Origin: Streptomyces sp. CGMCC 4.7035
Lineage (GTDB): Bacteria; Actinomycetota; Actinomycetes; Streptomycetales; Streptomycetaceae
Direction: 5' to 3'
DNA: 64,000 nucleotides
Assembly: GCF_031583065.1 (NCBI RefSeq)
Contig: NZ_CP134053.1
Coordinates: forward strand, 8,024,798 to 8,088,797
The translations under genes were made by a program, and so were the position numbers. Positions within the stretch are counted from its first letter, which is position 1; each line of letters begins with the position of its first letter. Below are positions 45,736 to 55,274 of this stretch, one piece after another. The notes below the pieces were generated by a model that was not told the DNA's origin, made no database searches, and was given only the letters and a program-made list of their open reading frames with translations.

Positions 45736-48174
45736 GTGGCCGAGGCGGCAGACTTCCAGGGGATGAGTTCCTCACCTGCCCGCCGGTGGCTCCGGCGCAC
45801 CGGAACCCTGCTCGCGGGCGCGCCCCTGCTGGCCGGTCTGCTGCAGCTGCCCGCCGGCCCGGCGGCGCACGCCACTCCGAGGAGCGCCCCGGCGAAGGCG
45901 AGCGGCTCCCGCACGGTCGCCGTCTCCCTCGACTCGCTCAGCCCCAGCGTGCCGGGGGACAGCGACACCCTCACCGTCTCCGGCACGGTCACCAATAACG
46001 GCAAGCAGACCGTCACAGGCGCCCATGTGGGCCTCCGTGTGGGCCCGTCGCTGACCAGCCGCGCGTCCATCGACAGCGCCGCCCAGGGCACCGGATATCT
46101 GCCGGGCGTCGACGGCGACGAGGTCGGTGACAAGTACGCCGAGGAGTTCGACAAGCTCACCCCTGGCGTCGCGCAGACCTTCAGCATCTCCGTGCCCGTG
46201 AAGGAACTGGGCCTCGACTCCGACGGTGTCTACCAGCTCGGCGTCTCACTCTCGGGCCACACCAGCACCCAGCCGTACGAGCAGGTGCTCGGCATCCAGC
46301 GGACGTTTCTGCCCTGGCAGCCCGATGGCGCCACCTCCAAGACGAAGACGACGTATCTCTGGCCGCTGATCTCCACCGTCCACATGACCGCGGAGACCCT
46401 TCCCAACCAGCAGCAGACGCCGGTCTTCCAGAACGACGACCTGGCCAGGGAGATCTCTCCGGGCGGCCGTCTCTCCCAGCTCCTGTCGCTGGGCAAGAAC
46501 CTCGACGTCACCTGGGTGATCGACCCGGATCTGCTCGCCTCCGTGGACGCGATGACGGGCAGCTACAGCATCAAGGGCGACGGCAACACCGTCACGGCGG
46601 GCAAGAACCAGGCGGTCGCCAAGCAGTGGCTCGCCGATCTTGAGAAGGCGGTCGAGAACAAGGAGGTCGTCGCCCTCCCCTTCGCCGACCCCGACCTGGC
46701 CTCGCTCGCCCACAACGGCAAGAACGTCACCGGCTCCCTGAGCCATCTGAAGGACGCCACGGATGTGGCCGCCAGCACCGTGGAGACTGTGCTCCACGTG
46801 AAACCGGACACGGACTTCGCCTGGCCCGTGAACGGCGCGATCGATCCCTCGATCGTCAAGGTGGCCACCTCTGCGGGAGCCGACAAGGTGATCGCCCGCA
46901 GCGACAGCCTCAAGGAGACCGGCGGCCTGTCCTACACGCCCACCGCCGCGCGTCCCATCGGCGGCGGCACCACGGCGGTGGTCGCGGACGACGGGCTCTC
47001 GACCGCGTTCCAGGGCGACATGACCTCGGCCGGCAGTTCCACACTCGCCGTGCAGGAGTTCCTGGCCCAGAGCCTGATGATCAACCTGCAGGAGCCGCAG
47101 AAGCAGCGCAGCATCGTGGTCGCCCCGCAGCGTATGCCGTCCGCGAGCCAGGCCCAGTCGATGGCGCAGGCACTGACGGTGCTGCAGGGCAGCACCTGGT
47201 CGCAGTCCGCCGCGCTGTCGGCGGCCGCCAAGGCCCAGCCGGACCCGAACGCCACGACGAAGGTGCCGTCCGGGTACCGCTACCCCTCTTCGCTGCGCAA
47301 ACAGCAGCTGCCGCGGTCGGCGTTCCAGCAGATCGAGGACACGCAGGACAAGCTCGACAACTTCAAGGTGATCCTGACCGGCCCCGCACGGGTCGCCACG
47401 CCCTTCGGGCGGGCCATAGACCGCGCCATGTCCACCTCCTGGCGCGGCCGCTCCACCGAGGCATCGATCTTCCGCCAGGGCGTGGAGTCGTACCTCGCGG
47501 AGCTCACCGGACAGGTGCGACTGATCGAGAAGTCCGAGACGAAACTCTCGGGCCGCAGCGCCACGATCCCGGTGACGGTGCAGAACAACCTCATGCAGGG
47601 GGTCCAGCACCTGGTGCTGCGGCTCACCTCGCAGCAGCCGACCCGACTGAAGATCGGCAATGGCCCCTACGACGAACAACCCATCACCGTCTCGGGCGGC
47701 CACAGCCAGTCCGTGAAGTTCACCACCACGGCCAACGCCAACGGCAGGGCCACGGTGGTCGCCCAGCTCTTCACCGAGGACGGCCAGCCGTACGGCACCG
47801 CGGTCACCTTCGACGTGAACGTAACCGAGATCACACCGACGGTGATGCTGGTCATCGCCGGCGGCGTGCTGCTGCTGGTGCTCGCCGGATTCCGCATGTA
47901 CACCCAGCGCAAGCGCAGGGCGGCGCAGCAGGCCGAGGAGGAGGAGCAGAGCGGTCCGGAAGACCCGGACGCCGCCTCGGAGGACGGGGGTCTGAACGAG
48001 GCCTCGGACAGCGCCGTAGACACTGAGGACACCGAAAACTCCGCGAAGGCACCCGAACAGGAGTCGGACGCCGGGTCCGGGGAAGACGCCCCGGAGCAGC
48101 CGAGTGACCCGACACCGGACACCGAACCGGAAAGCGCCGACCCGTCCGGCACGGGTGAGAGAGTGGACCGTTGA
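45736..48174 (+). CDS. Large secreted/membrane-anchored DUF6049-like protein
   Basis: An 812-aa extracytoplasmic protein. It has a basic N-terminus and hydrophobic signal segment (WLRRTGTLLAGAPLLAGLLQ, ending near PAAHAT), then about 700 residues of beta-rich and mixed domains. One C-terminal helix follows (TPTVMLVIAGGVLLLVLAGF) with an RKRR stop and an acidic cytoplasmic tail. It resembles the conserved actinobacterial protein next to murJ annotated DUF6049; function unknown. GTG 45736 is preceded by GAGGGACGGG. The context (murJ, pseudokinase) suggests a role in cell-wall export. A two-mismatch parS-like sequence lies inside it. Confidence 0.82.
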   Translation: MAEAADFQGMSSSPARRWLRRTGTLLAGAPLLAGLLQLPAGPAAHATPRSAPAKASGSRTVAVSLDSLSPSVPGDSDTLTVSGTVTNNGKQTVTGAHVGLRVGPSLTSRASIDSAAQGTGYLPGVDGDEVGDKYAEEFDKLTPGVAQTFSISVPVKELGLDSDGVYQLGVSLSGHTSTQPYEQVLGIQRTFLPWQPDGATSKTKTTYLWPLISTVHMTAETLPNQQQTPVFQNDDLAREISPGGRLSQLLSLGKNLDVTWVIDPDLLASVDAMTGSYSIKGDGNTVTAGKNQAVAKQWLADLEKAVENKEVVALPFADPDLASLAHNGKNVTGSLSHLKDATDVAASTVETVLHVKPDTDFAWPVNGAIDPSIVKVATSAGADKVIARSDSLKETGGLSYTPTAARPIGGGTTAVVADDGLSTAFQGDMTSAGSSTLAVQEFLAQSLMINLQEPQKQRSIVVAPQRMPSASQAQSMAQALTVLQGSTWSQSAALSAAAKAQPDPNATTKVPSGYRYPSSLRKQQLPRSAFQQIEDTQDKLDNFKVILTGPARVATPFGRAIDRAMSTSWRGRSTEASIFRQGVESYLAELTGQVRLIEKSETKLSGRSATIPVTVQNNLMQGVQHLVLRLTSQQPTRLKIGNGPYDEQPITVSGGHSQSVKFTTTANANGRATVVAQLFTEDGQPYGTAVTFDVNVTEITPTVMLVIAGGVLLLVLAGFRMYTQRKRRAAQQAEEEEQSGPEDPDAASEDGGLNEASDSAVDTEDTENSAKAPEQESDAGSGEDAPEQPSDPTPDTEPESADPSGTGERVDR

Positions 48175-48220
48175 GCGATGTCGTGGCCGGTGGGCCAGGG
48201 GACGATGAGGTGGGGCAACC

Positions 48221-50575
48221 ATGAACGCGCCGTACGACGGTGACCACGGCCAGGGTGCCGTGGGCAGCTCTGGCTACCCCGACGGCCCGCCGCACGAGCC
48301 CGGCCAGGTTCCGCCGCAGCCCCCTGCCGACATGTACCTCCAGGACGCCTACGACCAGGACCCCTACCGGGCGCAGGACCTCTCCGCCCAGGATCCCGTC
48401 ACCGAGGCCCTCTACGACCGCGCCGCGCACCCCCCGCCGCCCCCGGGCACCTACCAGCCGCAGCCACCGCTGTACGCGCAGCCGCCGACGCCGCAGTACG
48501 CGCCGGACCCGCATGTGTGGGCCCAGCCGCCGGCGCCCGAACCATCGGGGCCGAGCCAGCACCTGCCGTACGGCGACGACCCCCGTACGACCCAGTTCGT
48601 GGGCGTCGACGACCTGGTCACCCAGGCCGGCGAGGAACACTACGAGCCAGACGCCTTCGCCCATCTCTTCCGGGACCAGCAGCAGGGCGGCGGGCAGCCG
48701 TACCAGGAGCAGCCCTCCGGACCCGCACCGTCGTCGGGCCCTGGCCCGGCTGGGCACTACCCCGCGGGCCAGGGCCCGGCGGGGCACTACCCCGATCCCG
48801 CCTACGCTCCGGCGGCCCCACCGGCCGCGGCGTACGCTGCCGTGCCTCCGTCGGCCGCCGGTGCCGCTCCGGCACCCGCACCTTCACCGGTCGCTGCTCC
48901 TGCCCCCGCACCCGCTCCCGCGCCGGCGGCGAAGAAGGGCGGGCGGGCCGGTGGCCTGCTGAAGTCCAGCGCCGTGATGGCGGCGGGCACGATGGTCTCC
49001 CGCCTCACCGGCTTCGTCCGCTCCGCGCTGATCGTCTCAGCCCTGGGCGTCAGCGTGCTCGGCGACACCTTCCAGGTCGCCTACCAGCTGCCGACGATGA
49101 TCTACATCCTCACTGTCGGCGGTGGCCTGAACTCCGTCTTCGTGCCGCAGCTCGTGCGGGCCATGAAGGAGGACGAGGACGGCGGTGAGGCGTACGCGAA
49201 CCGGCTGCTGACACTCGTGATGGTGGCGCTGGGCCTGCTGACCGGGATCGCGATGTTCGCGGCGCCGCTGCTCGTCAGGGTGTTGTCGAACTCCGTCGCG
49301 ACCAACCCCCAGGCCAACGAAGTCGCCGTGACCTTCACCCGCTACTTCCTGCCCACGATCTTCTTCATGGGCATCCACGTGGTGATGGGGCAGATCCTCA
49401 ACGCCCGCGGGAAGTTCGGCGCCATGATGTGGACCCCGGTCCTGAACAACATCGTCATCATCGTGACGCTCGGCATGTTCATCTGGGTCTACGGCAGCGC
49501 CGCCGACTCCGGGATGACGGTGGACAACGTCCCACCCGAGGGCCAGCGCCTCCTGGGCGTCGGCGTCCTGCTCGGTCTTGTGGTCCAGGCGTTGGCGATG
49601 ATCCCCTATCTGCGCGAGACCGGATTTCGGCTTCGGCTGCGCTTCGACTGGAAGGGCCACGGCCTCGGCAAGGCCGCGATGCTCGCCAAGTGGACCGTCC
49701 TCTTCGTCCTGGCGAACCAGGCGGGGGCCATGGTGGTCAGCCAGCTGTCCACCGCATCGGGCGAGCACGCCGGTAAGAAGTTCCCCGGCACCGGCTTCGC
49801 CGCCTACGCCAACGCGCAGCTGATCTGGGGACTCCCGCAGGCGATCATCACCGTCTCGCTGATGGCCGCCCTCCTGCCGCGCCTCGCGCGGTCAGCCGCC
49901 GAGGGCGACGGCGGTGCCGTGCGGGACGACATCTCCCAGGGCCTGCGCACGACGGCCGTGGCGATCGTGCCGATCGCCTTCGGGTTCGTCTCGCTCGGCA
50001 TCCCGATGTGCACCCTGATCTTCGGCTCCTCCGGCACCGGCTCCGCCACCAACATGGGCTACATGCTGATGGCCTTCGGCCTCGGCCTGATCCCGTACTC
50101 CGTGCAGTACGTCGTGCTCCGTGCCTTCTACGCGTATGAAGACACCCGCACCCCCTTCTACAACACGGTCATCGTGGCCGCCGTGAACGCGGGCGCCTCG
50201 GTGGTCTGCTACTTCGTCCTCCCGGCCCGCTGGGCCGTGATCGGCATGGCGGCCTCGTACGGCCTCGCGTACGCGATCGGCGTCGGCGTCGCCTGGGCCC
50301 GGCTGCGCAAGCGGCTGGGCGGCGATCTGGACGGCGCCCGGGTGCTGCGCACATACGCACGGCTCGGGATCGCCTCGGTGCCGGCCGCTCTGCTGAGTGG
50401 AGCGGCCTGCTACGAGATCGGCCACACGCTGGGTCAGGGTGTCGGCGGCTCGCTCGCCGCCCTGCTCGGTGGTGGCGCCCTTCTCCTCGGTGTCTTCTAC
50501 GTCGCCGCACGGAAGATGCGCATCGAGGAACTCAACTCAATGGTCGGCATGGTCCGCGGGCGCCTGGGGCGCTGA
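48221..50575 (+). CDS. murJ: Lipid II flippase MurJ (MviN)
   Basis: MurJ moves lipid II across the membrane for peptidoglycan synthesis. The 784-aa protein has about 240 residues of Pro/Gln/Tyr-rich cytoplasmic extension, then the 14-helix MOP-family core that begins SSAVMAAGTMVSRLTGFVRS. Other family blocks are RAFYAYEDTRTPFYNT and FVPQLVRAMKEDEDGG. ATG 48221 has GAGGTGGGG about 6 nt upstream. The extension is absent from E. coli MurJ. It starts 46 bp after the DUF6049-like gene and is followed by a pseudokinase gene, an arrangement seen in actinobacteria. Confidence 0.94.
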   Translation: MNAPYDGDHGQGAVGSSGYPDGPPHEPGQVPPQPPADMYLQDAYDQDPYRAQDLSAQDPVTEALYDRAAHPPPPPGTYQPQPPLYAQPPTPQYAPDPHVWAQPPAPEPSGPSQHLPYGDDPRTTQFVGVDDLVTQAGEEHYEPDAFAHLFRDQQQGGGQPYQEQPSGPAPSSGPGPAGHYPAGQGPAGHYPDPAYAPAAPPAAAYAAVPPSAAGAAPAPAPSPVAAPAPAPAPAPAAKKGGRAGGLLKSSAVMAAGTMVSRLTGFVRSALIVSALGVSVLGDTFQVAYQLPTMIYILTVGGGLNSVFVPQLVRAMKEDEDGGEAYANRLLTLVMVALGLLTGIAMFAAPLLVRVLSNSVATNPQANEVAVTFTRYFLPTIFFMGIHVVMGQILNARGKFGAMMWTPVLNNIVIIVTLGMFIWVYGSAADSGMTVDNVPPEGQRLLGVGVLLGLVVQALAMIPYLRETGFRLRLRFDWKGHGLGKAAMLAKWTVLFVLANQAGAMVVSQLSTASGEHAGKKFPGTGFAAYANAQLIWGLPQAIITVSLMAALLPRLARSAAEGDGGAVRDDISQGLRTTAVAIVPIAFGFVSLGIPMCTLIFGSSGTGSATNMGYMLMAFGLGLIPYSVQYVVLRAFYAYEDTRTPFYNTVIVAAVNAGASVVCYFVLPARWAVIGMAASYGLAYAIGVGVAWARLRKRLGGDLDGARVLRTYARLGIASVPAALLSGAACYEIGHTLGQGVGGSLAALLGGGALLLGVFYVAARKMRIEELNSMVGMVRGRLGR

Positions 50576-50694
50576 GTCGGGGGTACGCGCACAACCATCG
50601 GCCGCCGCCGTGTGTCGTGCATAGCGGCGGACTGTGGGCACAATTGGTTTCTGCGTCGGACAGCACGCAACGGAGTGGGGAGGCAGGAACGACG

Positions 50695-52410
50695 GTGGCG
50701 GAACGGAGCACGGCTGCCGTCGACGTGGCAGACAACAGCGGCGATGAGCCGCTGACCGCCAAGGCGGACCAGTCCACGTCCGACGGGGTGGCCCAGGACC
50801 GGGAGCGGAAGACGGACGGCGACGAGGCACAGGGGAGCGGCGGGACCGAGAGTCCTGGAAAGCCCTCACCGACCGAGCTGCACAGCGGCCACAAGCTCGC
50901 CAGACGCTACCGACTCGAGGAGTGCGTCACCCGACTGGACGGATTCAGCAGCTGGCGTGCGGTGGACGAGAAACTCCGCCGCGCCGTCGGCGTGCACATC
51001 CTGCCTGCGGACCACCCACGGGCCCGTTCCGTGCTGGCCGCGGCCCGCTCCTCCGCTCTGCTCGGCGACCCCCGCTTCGTGCAGGTCCTGGACGCCGTCG
51101 AGGAGAACGACCTCGTCTATGTCGTGCATGAGTGGCTGCCCGACGCCACCGAGCTGACCACGCTTCTGGCCTCTGGACCGCTGGAGGCCCACGACGCCTA
51201 CCAGATGGTCACCCAGGTCTCCCAGGCGATGGCCGCCGCCCACCGCGAGGGCCTGTCCCATCTGCGTCTGAACCCGGGCACCGTCCTGCGCACCTCCTCC
51301 GGGCAGTGGCGCATTCGTGGCCTCGCCGTGAACGCCGCGCTGCGCGGCATCGGCTCCGACACCCCGCAGCGCACCGACACGGAGGCCATCGGCGCGCTCC
51401 TGTACGCCGCCCTCACCCAGCGCTGGCCGTACGAGAACGACGCCTACGGTCTGTCCGGGCTGCCCAAGGGTGTCGGTCTGATCGCCCCCGACCAGGTGCG
51501 CGCCGGCGTCCACCGTGGTCTGTCCGAGCTCGCCATGCGCGCGCTCGTCAACGACGGCGCCACCGCCTCCCGCCACGAGGCCCCGTGCACCACGCCCGAG
51601 GAGCTGGTGAAGGCGATCGGTGAGATGCCCCGCATCCGCCCGCCGGAGCCCGCGTTCACGGCACCGCCCGAGTACCAGCGCACGACCTACCAGCAGGGCA
51701 CGTACGGTCGCCCCACGCCCCACCCGGGCGCCACGCAGCCCGTACCGACCCCGCCGCCTCCGCTGCAGAGCCGCACCGGCAAGGCCCTCAAGTGGGCCGT
51801 CTCGGCGCTGCTCATCGCCGCGCTGGGCCTCGGCAGCTGGCAGCTGGCCGAAGCGCTCATGGACCACAGCAAGAAGTCCGACACGAACCAGACGCAGACG
51901 CCGGACGGCAACGACAAGGGCAGCACCGAGCCCAAGCCGGTCAAACAGCTCACCATCCAGGACGCTGCCGAGTACTACCCCGACGGCAAGGCGCAGCATC
52001 CGGGCGACGTGAAGCTGACCTACGACAACAAGAATTCGACGTACTGGAGGACGTACTCCTTCAACGCGGGCCCCACGCTGGCGCCTTACAAGGAGGGCGT
52101 GGGAATCGTCTACGACCTCGGTTCCGCCCAGAACCTGTCGGCCGCCTCAATAGGGCTGTACTACCCCGGCGACCACACGACGGCCACGCTCTACGCCGCC
52201 GACTCCCTGTCGTCGTCCGCCCCGCTCAGCTCGATGACGCAGATCGCGACAGGGAAAACCACGGGTACAGATCTCAAGATCTCCGCCAAGAAGCCCGTGA
52301 AGACCCGCTACGTTCTGGTCTGGATCACTGCGGTGCCGCAGGCGTCCAGCGACGAGTTCAGCAGCGCCGGCTACAAGCAGGCCATCACCGACGTGAAGTT
52401 CACCGGCTGA
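50695..52410 (+). CDS. Membrane pseudokinase next to murJ
   Basis: A 571-aa protein with a kinase-like domain (about residues 60-310), a Pro-rich linker, a membrane helix (about 362-385, KWAVSALLIAALGLGSWQLA) and an outer domain that resembles a discoidin/galactose-binding fold (YWRTYSFNAGPTLAP onward). The catalytic residues are lost. VAVK-like lysine is replaced by His (VGVHIL), HRDLKP reads HLRLNP, and there is no DFG. This matches the pseudokinase part of mycobacterial MviN, here a separate gene. It probably binds phosphorylated regulators. GTG 50695 has AGGA at 6 nt. Confidence 0.85.
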   Translation: MAERSTAAVDVADNSGDEPLTAKADQSTSDGVAQDRERKTDGDEAQGSGGTESPGKPSPTELHSGHKLARRYRLEECVTRLDGFSSWRAVDEKLRRAVGVHILPADHPRARSVLAAARSSALLGDPRFVQVLDAVEENDLVYVVHEWLPDATELTTLLASGPLEAHDAYQMVTQVSQAMAAAHREGLSHLRLNPGTVLRTSSGQWRIRGLAVNAALRGIGSDTPQRTDTEAIGALLYAALTQRWPYENDAYGLSGLPKGVGLIAPDQVRAGVHRGLSELAMRALVNDGATASRHEAPCTTPEELVKAIGEMPRIRPPEPAFTAPPEYQRTTYQQGTYGRPTPHPGATQPVPTPPPPLQSRTGKALKWAVSALLIAALGLGSWQLAEALMDHSKKSDTNQTQTPDGNDKGSTEPKPVKQLTIQDAAEYYPDGKAQHPGDVKLTYDNKNSTYWRTYSFNAGPTLAPYKEGVGIVYDLGSAQNLSAASIGLYYPGDHTTATLYAADSLSSSAPLSSMTQIATGKTTGTDLKISAKKPVKTRYVLVWITAVPQASSDEFSSAGYKQAITDVKFTG

Positions 52411-52436
52411 GCACACGCCAAGGGGGAGGGGGTCCG

Positions 52437-53150
52437 ATGGCCGATGAAGCCGGATTCAGCACAGCAAGCGATCAGGACCTCCTCGCCCGCCATACAGAGG
52501 GCGATCCCAATGCCTTCGGTGAGCTCGTGCGGCGGCATCGCGACCGGCTCTGGGCCGTCGCCCTGCGAACCCTGGGCGACCGCGAGGAGGCCGCTGACGC
52601 CGTTCAGGACGCTCTCGTCTCCGCCTACCGAGCTGCCCATACCTTTCGTGGTCAGTCGGCCGTTACGACCTGGCTGCACCGGATCACGGTGAACGCCTGC
52701 CTGGACCGCGCCCGCAAGGCAGCGTCCAGGAAGACCTCGCCCGTCGACGACACGGAACGGCTGGAGCAGCTCCTGGAGCCGCACGAGTCGGCGTCCGCTC
52801 CGGCCGAGCGCAACGATCTGCATCGCGAGTTACTGGAAGCCCTTGGCACCCTGCCGGCCGACCAGCGGGCCGCCCTCGTCCTGGTGGACATGCAGGGCTA
52901 TCCGGTGGCGGAGGCCGCCCGCATCCTCGACGTACCGACCGGGACGGTGAAGAGCCGCTGCGCCCGCGGCAGAGCCAGACTGCTGCCGCTGCTCACCCAT
53001 CTACGTGCGGAGGGCGGCGGCGAGGACGGCAAGAACTCGGGCCGCGGACGGAACCGGACCCAGGGGACATCCGTCCCACCCGCGGCGGGACCACATGATG
53101 CAGGGCCAAGCGATTCAGCTGCCGTGAAGGGCGGAGGTGGGCGAGCGTGA
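52437..53150 (+). CDS. sigM: ECF sigma factor SigM, with a TTA codon
   Basis: A 237-aa extracytoplasmic-function sigma factor. Region 2 includes DRLWAVALRTLGDREEAADAV and region 4 LPADQRAALVLVDMQGYPVAEAARILDVPTGTVKSR, here quoted as VAEAARILDVPTGTVKSR. About 60 polar C-terminal residues follow. ATG 52437 has AGGGGGAGGGGG upstream. Codon 132 (52830-52832) is TTA, so it should depend on the bldA tRNA. The stop overlaps the rsmA GTG by 4 bp, as for a sigma/anti-sigma pair. Order sigM-rsmA-trxB-trxA is the same as in mycobacteria. Confidence 0.93.
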   Translation: MADEAGFSTASDQDLLARHTEGDPNAFGELVRRHRDRLWAVALRTLGDREEAADAVQDALVSAYRAAHTFRGQSAVTTWLHRITVNACLDRARKAASRKTSPVDDTERLEQLLEPHESASAPAERNDLHRELLEALGTLPADQRAALVLVDMQGYPVAEAARILDVPTGTVKSRCARGRARLLPLLTHLRAEGGGEDGKNSGRGRNRTQGTSVPPAAGPHDAGPSDSAAVKGGGGRA

Positions 53151-54076
53151 CATCCACGACCGACACGGCCGGGCACCCGGAAGTCGAGGAGCTCTCCGAT
53201 CTCAGCGAAGGCCTTCTTCCGCCTTCCCGTACCGCGGACGTGCGCCGGCATCTGGACGACTGCGTCCTCTGCGCCGAGGTGTACGACTCCCTGGAGGAGA
53301 TTCGCGGCCTCCTGAGCGTGCTTCCAGGTCCGCCGCGTATGCCCGACGACGTGGCGGGCCGCATCGACGCCGCGCTCGCCGCGGAGGCCCCGCTGAACTC
53401 GGCCGCACCCGCCGCCGCGGACATGCCCTCTCCCACGCCTGCCGTCGGGCATGTTTCACGTGAAACATCGTCCTCGTCCCCGCCCGACCGCCCCTCGGGG
53501 CACGCCCGTGCGGCCACCGGACCGGGGCGATCCCAGCGGACGCGCCGCGGCGGTCGCAGGACCATCGCCCTGGGGGCCGTGTTCACGGCCGCCGCCCTGG
53601 GCCTGGGCACGCTCCTGGTGCAGACGCTGGGCAACGACACGGGCAAGACTCCGCAGACGGCCCCACAGCACACCGACGCGGCACACACGTACTCCGAGGG
53701 CACGCTGCCCAGCCAGGTGGCAGGCCTGCTCGCCGGGAAGAAGAAGACGGGCGACGGCCATTCCGGAAGTGCCAAGCCGTGGGGCATCCAGTCCGACGGA
53801 GGCACGACGGGATCGCCGGGCATGCAGCCGAACAAGACCCTGCAAGGCACCGTCGTCGATGTGCCGAGCTGCATCGAGCAGGCCATCCGCACCGAACAGG
53901 CGGTGCTCGCCGCTGACAAGGGTGTGTACCGAGGTACCGCCGTCTACCTCGTCCTCACACCCGATGCCTCCGACAGCACCAAGGTCAGGGCCTACATCGT
54001 CGACGCCGCCTGCATGAAACAGGCCTCGGCAGCGCCCGCCAAGGTTCTGTTGACCCACTCGTACGCCCGTTCCTGA
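53147..54076 (+). CDS. rsmA: Anti-sigma factor RsmA (ZAS-type)
   Basis: A 309-aa membrane anti-sigma factor that should hold SigM inactive. The N-terminal zinc/redox motif is HLDDCVLCAEVYD (HX3CX2C, about residues 35-42). One membrane helix follows (TIALGAVFTAAALGLGTLLV, about 145-165), and the C-terminal 140 residues lie outside. A disordered stretch before the helix contains an exact parS site read in-frame as V-S-R-E-T. GTG 53147 overlaps the sigM stop. No acidic or heme motif is seen. Confidence 0.88.
   Translation: MTSTTDTAGHPEVEELSDLSEGLLPPSRTADVRRHLDDCVLCAEVYDSLEEIRGLLSVLPGPPRMPDDVAGRIDAALAAEAPLNSAAPAAADMPSPTPAVGHVSRETSSSSPPDRPSGHARAATGPGRSQRTRRGGRRTIALGAVFTAAALGLGTLLVQTLGNDTGKTPQTAPQHTDAAHTYSEGTLPSQVAGLLAGKKKTGDGHSGSAKPWGIQSDGGTTGSPGMQPNKTLQGTVVDVPSCIEQAIRTEQAVLAADKGVYRGTAVYLVLTPDASDSTKVRAYIVDAACMKQASAAPAKVLLTHSYARS
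53453..53466. other. parS site (exact) inside rsmA
   Basis: GTTTCACGTGAAAC in-frame in a low-complexity part of rsmA, with ATG/CAT extension to 18 bp. It encodes VSRET. Confidence 0.9.
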
Positions 54077-54160
54077 GCCCTCCCGTACCGTACGGTTCCC
54101 GCCCAGGTGCCGCTTGGCATCTGTGTGCGGTGCCGCGCCTGCGTGTGCCCGGGCACACCG

Positions 54161-54186
54161 GGAATGCGGGCCCCTTAGGATCCGTT
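54161..54186 (+). promoter_or_regulatory. SigR-type promoter of trxBA
   Basis: GGAAT (54161-54165), an 18-bp spacer, and GTT (54184-54186) match the sigma-R consensus GGAAT-N18-GTT. Sigma-R is the thiol-stress sigma factor, and the trxBA promoter is a known target in S. coelicolor. Confidence 0.85.
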
Positions 54187-54258
54187 GGGTGGGGTGAGAG
54201 TTCTGAGAGAGGCTCCCACCGGCAGTAGCAGCAGTCTCCAGAGACGAGGAATCAAGCC

Positions 54259-55230
54259 GTGAGCGACGTCCGTAACGTGATCATCATCGGCTCCGGGCCC
54301 GCCGGCTACACGGCGGCGCTCTACACCGCGCGCGCGTCGCTTAAGCCGCTGGTGTTCGAGGGCGCCGTCACCGCAGGCGGTGCACTGATGAACACCACCG
54401 AGGTGGAGAACTTCCCCGGCTTCCAGGACGGCATCATGGGCCCCGAGCTCATGGACAACATGCGCGCCCAGGCCGAGCGCTTCGGCGCCGAGCTGGTTCC
54501 GGACGACGTGGTTTCCGTCGACCTCACCGGTGAGATCAAGACCGTCACGGACACCGCCGGGACTGTGCACCGGGCGAAGGCCGTCATCGTCACCACCGGC
54601 TCCCAGCACCGCAAGCTGGGCCTGCCGAACGAGGATGCCCTCTCCGGACGTGGCGTCTCCTGGTGCGCCACCTGTGACGGCTTCTTCTTCAAGGACCAGG
54701 ACATCGCCGTGATCGGCGGCGGCGACACCGCGATGGAGGAGGCCACCTTCCTCTCCCGGTTCGCCAAGTCCGTGACGATCGTCCACCGCCGCGACACCCT
54801 GCGCGCTTCCAAGGCGATGCAGGACCGCGCGTTCGCCGACCCGAAGATCAAGTTCGTCTGGGACAGCGAGGTCGCCGAGATCAAGGGCAACCCGAAGCTG
54901 GAAACTCTGACGCTGCGCAACCTGAAGACCGGAGAGCTCTCCGAGCTGCCGGTGACCGGTCTGTTCATCGCGATCGGCCACGACCCGCGCACCGAGCTGT
55001 TCAAGGGGCAGCTCGACCTCGACGAGGAGGGCTACCTCAAGGTCGACGCCCCCTCGACCCGGACCAACCTGACCGGTGTCTTCGGCGCCGGTGACGTCGT
55101 CGACCACACCTACCGCCAGGCGATCACCGCGGCCGGTACCGGCTGCTCCGCCGCTCTCGATGCCGAGCGCTTCCTCGCCGCCCTCGCGGACAGCGAGCAG
55201 CAGGCCGAGCCCGAGAAGACCACCGTCTGA
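54259..55230 (+). CDS. trxB: Thioredoxin reductase
   Basis: Uses NADPH to reduce thioredoxin. The 323-aa protein has the FAD motif [17 protein letters not shown], the redox site WCATCDGFF, the NADPH motif [15 protein letters not shown] and [18 protein letters not shown] 54259 has GAGGAA 7 nt upstream. It is expressed with trxA, 44 bp downstream, from a sigma-R promoter under thiol-oxidative stress. Confidence 0.98.
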   Translation: MSDVRNVIIIGSGPAGYTAALYTARASLKPLVFEGAVTAGGALMNTTEVENFPGFQDGIMGPELMDNMRAQAERFGAELVPDDVVSVDLTGEIKTVTDTAGTVHRAKAVIVTTGSQHRKLGLPNEDALSGRGVSWCATCDGFFFKDQDIAVIGGGDTAMEEATFLSRFAKSVTIVHRRDTLRASKAMQDRAFADPKIKFVWDSEVAEIKGNPKLETLTLRNLKTGELSELPVTGLFIAIGHDPRTELFKGQLDLDEEGYLKVDAPSTRTNLTGVFGAGDVVDHTYRQAITAAGTGCSAALDAERFLAALADSEQQAEPEKTTV

Positions 55231-55274
55231 CCCCCCTTCCGCCCCACCGCATCACCGAGTTAAGGAGCCCCGCC

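Noticed and set aside
46791..46804. GCTCCACGTGAAAC as a parS site
   Set aside because: Two mismatches to consensus, both in one half, inside coding sequence; could be chance.
46246..48222. 658-codon minus-strand open frame
   Set aside because: Antisense shadow of the DUF6049-like gene; no recognisable motif.
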